Below, piece after piece: positions 59,877-63,890 of a stretch of DNA of 63,890 nt. The notes beneath the pieces are model-generated. The model searched no databases. It was not told the origin of the DNA and saw only the letters and a program-made list of their open reading frames with translations. This DNA comes from Clostridia bacterium. GTDB taxonomy: Bacteria > Bacillota > Clostridia > Christensenellales > Aristaeellaceae. The translations under genes and the position numbers were made by a program. Each line of letters opens with the position of its first letter. The stretch's first letter is position 1. Location: the NCBI GenBank assembly GCA_017404985.1, contig JAFRBK010000023.1:1-63890 (forward strand). The letters are read 5' to 3'.

Positions 59877-60323
59877 ATGTTTTATAATCGGATTTTGCTG
59901 ATTACGTTTATTGCCTGGTTATGCACCCAGCTGGCCAAGGCGATCATCTACTGGATCATCAATAAATCGTTTTCTGTCGAACGGCTCTTCGGCGACGGCG
60001 GGATGCCGAGCGTCCACTCAGCCGTCGTGATGGCGCTGGCCACTTCGGTGGGCCTGCAGTGCGGCTGGGATTCCCCGTTTTTTGCCATTGCGGGTATTCT
60101 TGCGCTCATCGTGATGCACGACGCGGTCGGCGTCCGGCAGGAAACCGGGAAACAGGCCAAGGTGCTCAACAATATCCTGAGCCTTCTGCAGCCAAAGGGC
60201 GAAGGGGAACAGAACCCTGCGGAAACCCTGAAAGAACTGGTGGGACACACCGGCCCGCAGGTAATCGTCGGCGCCCTGGGAGGAACCATTACGGCATTTC
60301 TCCTGAACATGGTGCTGCCGTAA
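59877..60323 (+). CDS. Divergent PAP2 family membrane protein (DUF212)
   Basis: 148 residues with four membrane helices. Family marks: FGDGGMPSVHSAVVMALATS (phosphatase-like SxxH core), MHDAVGVRQETGKQAKVLN and GHTGPQVIVGALGG. The family is related to PAP2 lipid phosphatases but lacks some of their motifs; the substrate is unknown, probably a lipid-linked phosphate. AAGGGAAGGGA lies before the ATG. Confidence 0.92.
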   Translation: MFYNRILLITFIAWLCTQLAKAIIYWIINKSFSVERLFGDGGMPSVHSAVVMALATSVGLQCGWDSPFFAIAGILALIVMHDAVGVRQETGKQAKVLNNILSLLQPKGEGEQNPAETLKELVGHTGPQVIVGALGGTITAFLLNMVLP

Positions 60324-60369
60324 GATTCAGCATTGGGAATTGCATTGCTGAAAAAAAGGATAAAACATA

Positions 60370-60398
60370 TTGACATCGCGAAATCTTCTGCGTATATT
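60370..60398 (+). promoter_or_regulatory. Promoter of the small secreted protein gene
   Basis: TTGACA (60370-60375), 17-bp spacer, TATATT (60393-60398), about 40 bp before the start codon. Confidence 0.75.
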
Positions 60399-60440
60399 AT
60401 GATGTAACAATACAAACATAAGAAAAAGGGGGAAAACAAA

Positions 60441-60995
60441 ATGAAAAAAATAATTGCTGTTCTGACTGTCCTGTGCCTGCTCTGCGCGTCTTTTGCTGCG
60501 CTGGCCGAGGCCCCTGCCGCTGAGGAGAAAGCTGCTTTTGAAAACGGAGTCAAGTTCGGCATGAGCCAGGCTGAAGTGATCGCCATCGAAGGAGCCCCGA
60601 ATGAAAAGGACGTCGAACACACGAAAGGCCCGGTGACTTTCACTGAACTGGAGTACAAAAAAGTTCCCGACACCATGCTCGACAATGCGACTGTCGACCG
60701 GAAATACCTCTTCGTTGAGGACAAACTGGTTGCGGTTCGTTTCGATATTGAAACCAGAAACATTTCCTATGAGAAAGTCAAGGAAGCGCTTTCCGCGAAG
60801 GGTGAATTCACTGCGCTGGACATCACCATCCTGGGCAACGGCATCTACGCGGTGGATGACGATGGAACTCCCGAATTGAACGTGCTGGCCTTTGTCGACG
60901 CCGAGCGGAAGATCATGACCATTCTCGAGCTGGATGACGATGGCGACGATATCGACGTGACCATCGTGGACCTGAGCGCGGATTATATTAAATAA
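60441..60995 (+). CDS. Small secreted protein of unknown function
   Basis: 184 residues with signal peptide (IIAVLTVLCLLCASFAALA-EA). The mature part holds FENGVKFGMSQAEVIAIEGAP, the helix-G-x-P pattern of SmpA/BamE-like or DUF-type envelope folds. A beta-rich middle follows (YLFVEDKLVAVRFDI) and an acidic tail (ELDDDGDDIDVTIVDL). Strong promoter, GGGGG ribosome site and a tetraloop terminator suggest high expression. Family not firmly recognised. Confidence 0.72.
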   Translation: MKKIIAVLTVLCLLCASFAALAEAPAAEEKAAFENGVKFGMSQAEVIAIEGAPNEKDVEHTKGPVTFTELEYKKVPDTMLDNATVDRKYLFVEDKLVAVRFDIETRNISYEKVKEALSAKGEFTALDITILGNGIYAVDDDGTPELNVLAFVDAERKIMTILELDDDGDDIDVTIVDLSADYIK

Positions 60996-61010
60996 GGTTT
61001 TCGATTCCCG

Positions 61011-61037
61011 AAAAGCTGCTTCGGCAGCTTTTTTTGT
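61011..61037 (+). terminator. Rho-independent terminator (UUCG loop)
   Basis: Stem AAAAGCTGC/GCAGCTTTT with a TTCG tetraloop and a run of seven T. Confidence 0.95.
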
Positions 61038-61079
61038 TGTGTGCCTGGCTTGAAGGAACGCTTTTGACCGATTTGCTGT

Positions 61080-61109
61080 TTGAACAATCCGGCGATAGTA
61101 TGATATAAT
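61080..61109 (+). promoter_or_regulatory. Promoter of the LRR gene pair
   Basis: TTGAAC (61080-61085), 18-bp spacer, TATAAT (61104-61109), about 45 bp before the start codon at 61152. Confidence 0.7.
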
Positions 61110-61151
61110 GCACGTGAGCTTCCATAAAATTCCAGCAAAGGAAGGATCAAT

Positions 61152-62213
61152 ATGAAAAAACGGATACTGTGGGCGCTTGCAGCCTGCCTGCTGCTGGTGC
61201 TGGCTGCCGGAGGCGCCCAGGCGGAGGAGAAAAGGTATATACATCCGGAGATTACAGCTATACGGTGAATTCCTATGGCGAGGCGACACTTCTGTCCATG
61301 CCCGCTCCGGAGGATGCTGCAGAGCCCCTGTTGGTTCCCTCCGCTGTGAAAGGCCACAAGGTGATTTATCTGGATGCTTCCTGCGTTCCTGTGGATGTGG
61401 ACGAGGTGCTGCTGCCCCAGGGCTGTTTCATGCGCCATTACCAGATGCAGACGCATGAGTTTCGCGCATACTGGTATCTCGATTACGAAAGAATCCGGGA
61501 GCAGGAGCTCGATGACCGGATTCCCCATTCCTATGTGAAACCGGGGGAGTATCTGCTGACCGGGCCCGCCTACCTGTATTCCCTAAACGGTGAAAGGGAA
61601 GATCTGGTACAGGATTACTATCTCTATCCCACCTCGGTCAACGGGGCGAAAAACTGGATCGAAACCTCTCCTGACTCTGTCACGAGCTATACCAGCGGGC
61701 CCTACACTTATATCAAGATCTCCCCGGATACGGCGGCGATCTGCAGCTTCAGCGACGAGGGAACCAGAAAGGTGAACGTGCCGGAAACGCTGGATGGGCT
61801 GACGGTGGTAGCCCTTACCACCCGGTATGGCTGGGGAGTCGCAATCAACGCAGCTTTGGCAAAGGAAATCACGCTGCCCGCGACGCTGAAGGTGATCGGA
61901 GACTATGCGATCTATGCCCCGGAAGTGAAGGAACTGGTTATTCCGGAGGGCGTGGAGGAGATTGGCGGCTGGAGCATCGAGACCTATTCGGTCAAGAAAA
62001 TGACGATGCCATCCACGCTGAGAAAAATCGGGCCGCGCGCATTTAACGGCTGCAGGAGCTTGAAACAGGTTACCATGGGGGGCCGGCGTTGAGGAAATTG
62101 ATCCCACCGCCTTTGAGGATACGGCGAAGAAGTTCACCATCATTGCACCAAAGGGCAGTTATGCTGAAGCTTTTGCAAAAAAAATGAAATACGGCTATAA
62201 GAAGGGCAAGTAA
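61152..62213 (+). pseudogene. Frameshifted LRR paralogue
   Basis: The gene starts like its neighbour (KKRILWALAACLLLVLAAGG) but the frame breaks near 61228, within GAGGAGAAAAGG; the body continues in another frame (VYTSGDYSYTV ... MTMPSTLRKIGPRAFNGC). A second break at the G6 run 62077-62082 moves the last LRR block and tail (GVEEIDPTAF, ... YGYKKGK) into a third frame. Removing one G at 62077-62082 restores the paralogue's sequence there. Both breaks are small indels near short homopolymers, so replication slippage or sequence error are both possible. It shares a lead promoter with the intact copy. Confidence 0.75.
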
Positions 62214-62296
62214 TCCAGCCACTGGAAAAACGGAGAAAAACCGGATGAAGCGCTGCCGGAAATGCTTCAGTGCAACACAATAAGGAAGGCTGACAC

Positions 62297-63784
62297 ATGA
62301 AAAAAAGGATGCTGTGGGTGCTCGCGGCCTGCCTCCTGCTGGTGCTGGCGGCAGGATGCGCACCGGCAAGGGGAGAACAGGTTTTCACCTCCGGAGATTA
62401 CCGGTATACCTTGGATAAGGATGACGCAGCGACGATCCTGGCAATGCCTGCTGCAGATCCGGAAGACATGTGGCTGGTGCCCAGAACCGTGGACGGCCAT
62501 TCAGTGAAATATGTCGACGTTTCCGACCTTCCTGAGAATATCCATCAGATCCTGACCCCGCCGCGGTGTTCCCTGAAATACACCGAAAAATTGGACCATG
62601 AGGTTTTTGAATTTCTGTATCTCGATTATGAATATGTGCAGGATGCCCATTACGATACTTCTCCCCATATTATCATGGGCCCGGATGACCTGATCCTGAG
62701 TGGGCATCCGTACCGTTACGCCGCAGGAGGAAAACGGGAAGACCTGGTGCAGGATTATTACCTTTACCCCACTTCCGCGAACGGAAAGAAGATCTGGTTT
62801 TATCTGTACCACGACTATGTCACGCTGTATACCAGCGGTCTTTATACGTATTATAAACTGTCCCCGGAGACCATTGCCATCTGCGAATACAGCGACAGGG
62901 ATCCCAAAAAAGTGACGGTTCCGGAGACCGTGGACGGGCTGGCCGTGGTGTCGATCAACGCCCTTCCAGATATGGTGACTGTGCTTTTTGCCACCTATGC
63001 TACGGAGATCCAGCTTCCTTCGACGCTGAAGGTTCTCGGGAGGTCCGCTATTTATTCCTCCAAGCTGAAGAAACTGGTCCTGCCGGATGGGCTGGAGGAA
63101 ATCGGAGATCACAGCATCGAGGTCTGGAGCTTGAAAAATGTGGCCCTGCCGTCTTCTCTGCGGCGGATCGGAGTCCGCTTTATGCATATCAAAACCGGAA
63201 AACTGGTGATTCCGGACGGCGTCACGGAGATTGCCCCCCACGCCTTTGACGACCTGTTTCTGAAGACCCTGGAGCTGCCCGACAGCCTTGCGGAGATTCC
63301 TGCTGAAATGTGCACGAAGCAAGGCAGCCTGCAGTCAATCACCATTCCGGCCGGCGTAACATCCATCGGCCGTTCCGCATTCAGGGACTGCAGCGGGCTG
63401 AAAACGGTGAAGGCCAAGGGGAATGTGTTAAAGCGCATTGGGGATTTTGCCTTCGCGGATTGCAAGGCCCTGAGCAAGTTTGAGTTTCCGGAGGGGCTGC
63501 AGGAGATCGGCAACCAGTCTTTCTATGGCTGTAAAACGCTGGACAAACTGACCATGCCTTCGACGCTGCGGAAAATCGGGTACTGCGCCTTCGGTGAATG
63601 CACGGGGCTGAAAAAGATTACCATTGGGGCTGGCGTGGAGGAAATTGATCCGGATGCCTTTGCTTTCGGAGCGAAGAAGCTGACAATCATTGCGCCGGAA
63701 GGCAGCTATGCGGCTGAGTTTGCGGTGCAGAACGGATTCAACTATCAACCGAGTCTTATGTACCTTGGGTGGGTGAGTACTTGA
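62297..63784 (+). CDS. LRR lipoprotein (BspA-like)
   Basis: 495 residues. The lipobox LLVLAAGC (Cys22) predicts a membrane-anchored lipoprotein. After a 170-residue non-repeat region (DLVQDYYLYPTSANGKK), about eight LRR_5 repeats follow (LEEIGDHSIEVWSLKNVALP, LKTVKAKGNVLKRIGDFAF). The end, NGFNYQPSLMYLGWVST, lacks the short basic tail of the broken paralogue and overlaps a gene on the other strand by 29 bp, so the original 3' end may have been replaced. AAGGAAGG lies before the ATG. Confidence 0.83.
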   Translation: MKKRMLWVLAACLLLVLAAGCAPARGEQVFTSGDYRYTLDKDDAATILAMPAADPEDMWLVPRTVDGHSVKYVDVSDLPENIHQILTPPRCSLKYTEKLDHEVFEFLYLDYEYVQDAHYDTSPHIIMGPDDLILSGHPYRYAAGGKREDLVQDYYLYPTSANGKKIWFYLYHDYVTLYTSGLYTYYKLSPETIAICEYSDRDPKKVTVPETVDGLAVVSINALPDMVTVLFATYATEIQLPSTLKVLGRSAIYSSKLKKLVLPDGLEEIGDHSIEVWSLKNVALPSSLRRIGVRFMHIKTGKLVIPDGVTEIAPHAFDDLFLKTLELPDSLAEIPAEMCTKQGSLQSITIPAGVTSIGRSAFRDCSGLKTVKAKGNVLKRIGDFAFADCKALSKFEFPEGLQEIGNQSFYGCKTLDKLTMPSTLRKIGYCAFGECTGLKKITIGAGVEEIDPDAFAFGAKKLTIIAPEGSYAAEFAVQNGFNYQPSLMYLGWVST

Positions 63785-63890
63785 AGCCATGAGCCTCTCG
63801 TTTGGCATTTTCCCTGTCCGCCTTTCTCTGATTGGCAAGTTCTCGCTTCCTGACCTGTAGTTCGGCATCTGGTCGGTATCGGTTGTTCAA
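63756..63890 (-). CDS. C-terminal fragment of an unknown protein (cut by window edge)
   Basis: The minus strand is open from the window end to a TAA at 63758-63756, giving about 44 residues: a very basic helix (DAELQVRKRELANQRKADRE) and tail HGFKYSPTQGT. It overlaps the 3' end of the LRR lipoprotein gene by 29 bp. The Arg/Lys-rich helix suggests a nucleic-acid-related protein, but I cannot name a family. Confidence 0.4.
   Translation of the reverse strand: MNNRYRPDAELQVRKRELANQRKADRENAKREAHGFKYSPTQGT

Overview
The window is a chromosomal segment of a GC-rich, Gram-positive-type anaerobe, most likely an uncultured gut or rumen clostridium (Bacillota, Christensenellales/Oscillospirales-like; this placement is inference). 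Reasons: the linked dgt-dnaG-rpoD-trmK-nif3 block, LytR-CpsA-Psr and VanZ proteins, zinc-type L32, TmcAL, BspA-like leucine-rich-repeat proteins, PxTGD-tailed surface proteins, glycogen/maltodextrin genes and a GH67 alpha-glucuronidase. AGGAGG ribosome sites and TTGACA/TATAAT promoters are frequent. I found no tRNA, rRNA, CRISPR array or complete insertion sequence.

Layout. 1-2.3 kb is an unstable left edge: a truncated gene, a four-copy 54-bp tandem repeat, an unknown gene, and a broken lipase-like surface protein set between two copies of a 42-bp direct repeat. 2.4-6.0 kb (minus) is an LCP protein / zinc-ribbon membrane protein / RsiV-like operon. 6.2-15.6 kb is housekeeping: FAD oxidoreductase, tmcAL, ackA, DUF177-rpmF, valS, rsmH-rsmI. 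15.6-20.5 kb (minus) is a LacI-controlled maltodextrin operon (lacI-malQ-glgP). A debranching enzyme at 35.5 kb belongs to the same pathway. 20.6-23.5 kb has an LRR protein, an esterase and a membrane diguanylate cyclase.

23.6-34.1 kb is the most interesting region. One strong promoter precedes ten plus-strand genes with gaps of 60 bp or less and three 4-bp ATGA overlaps: a small peptide with a double-glycine-type leader, a miniature HlyD-like anchor, a C39-peptidase ABC exporter, a 68-residue protein, a second NHLM-type ABC exporter, an HD phosphohydrolase, a NeuD-like acyltransferase fused to an acyl carrier domain, an AMP-forming ligase, a secreted alpha/beta hydrolase and an SLC13-type permease. 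I read it as a peptide-export locus joined to a small acyl-activation module; I do not recognise it as a described system.

34.3-42.3 kb holds a CBS protein, a GH13 debranching enzyme, a frameshifted sensor, PPK2, a coiled-coil protein and a histidine acid phosphatase. 42.4-51 kb (minus) has a VanZ/D,D-carboxypeptidase fusion and the macromolecular-synthesis block. 51-60.3 kb has an M16C peptidase, GH67, a GGDEF/EAL protein, a subtilase remnant, a PPC-domain protein and a PAP2-like membrane protein. 60.4-63.9 kb has a small secreted protein and two tandem LRR paralogues, the first broken by two frameshifts, then a cut-off gene on the opposite strand.
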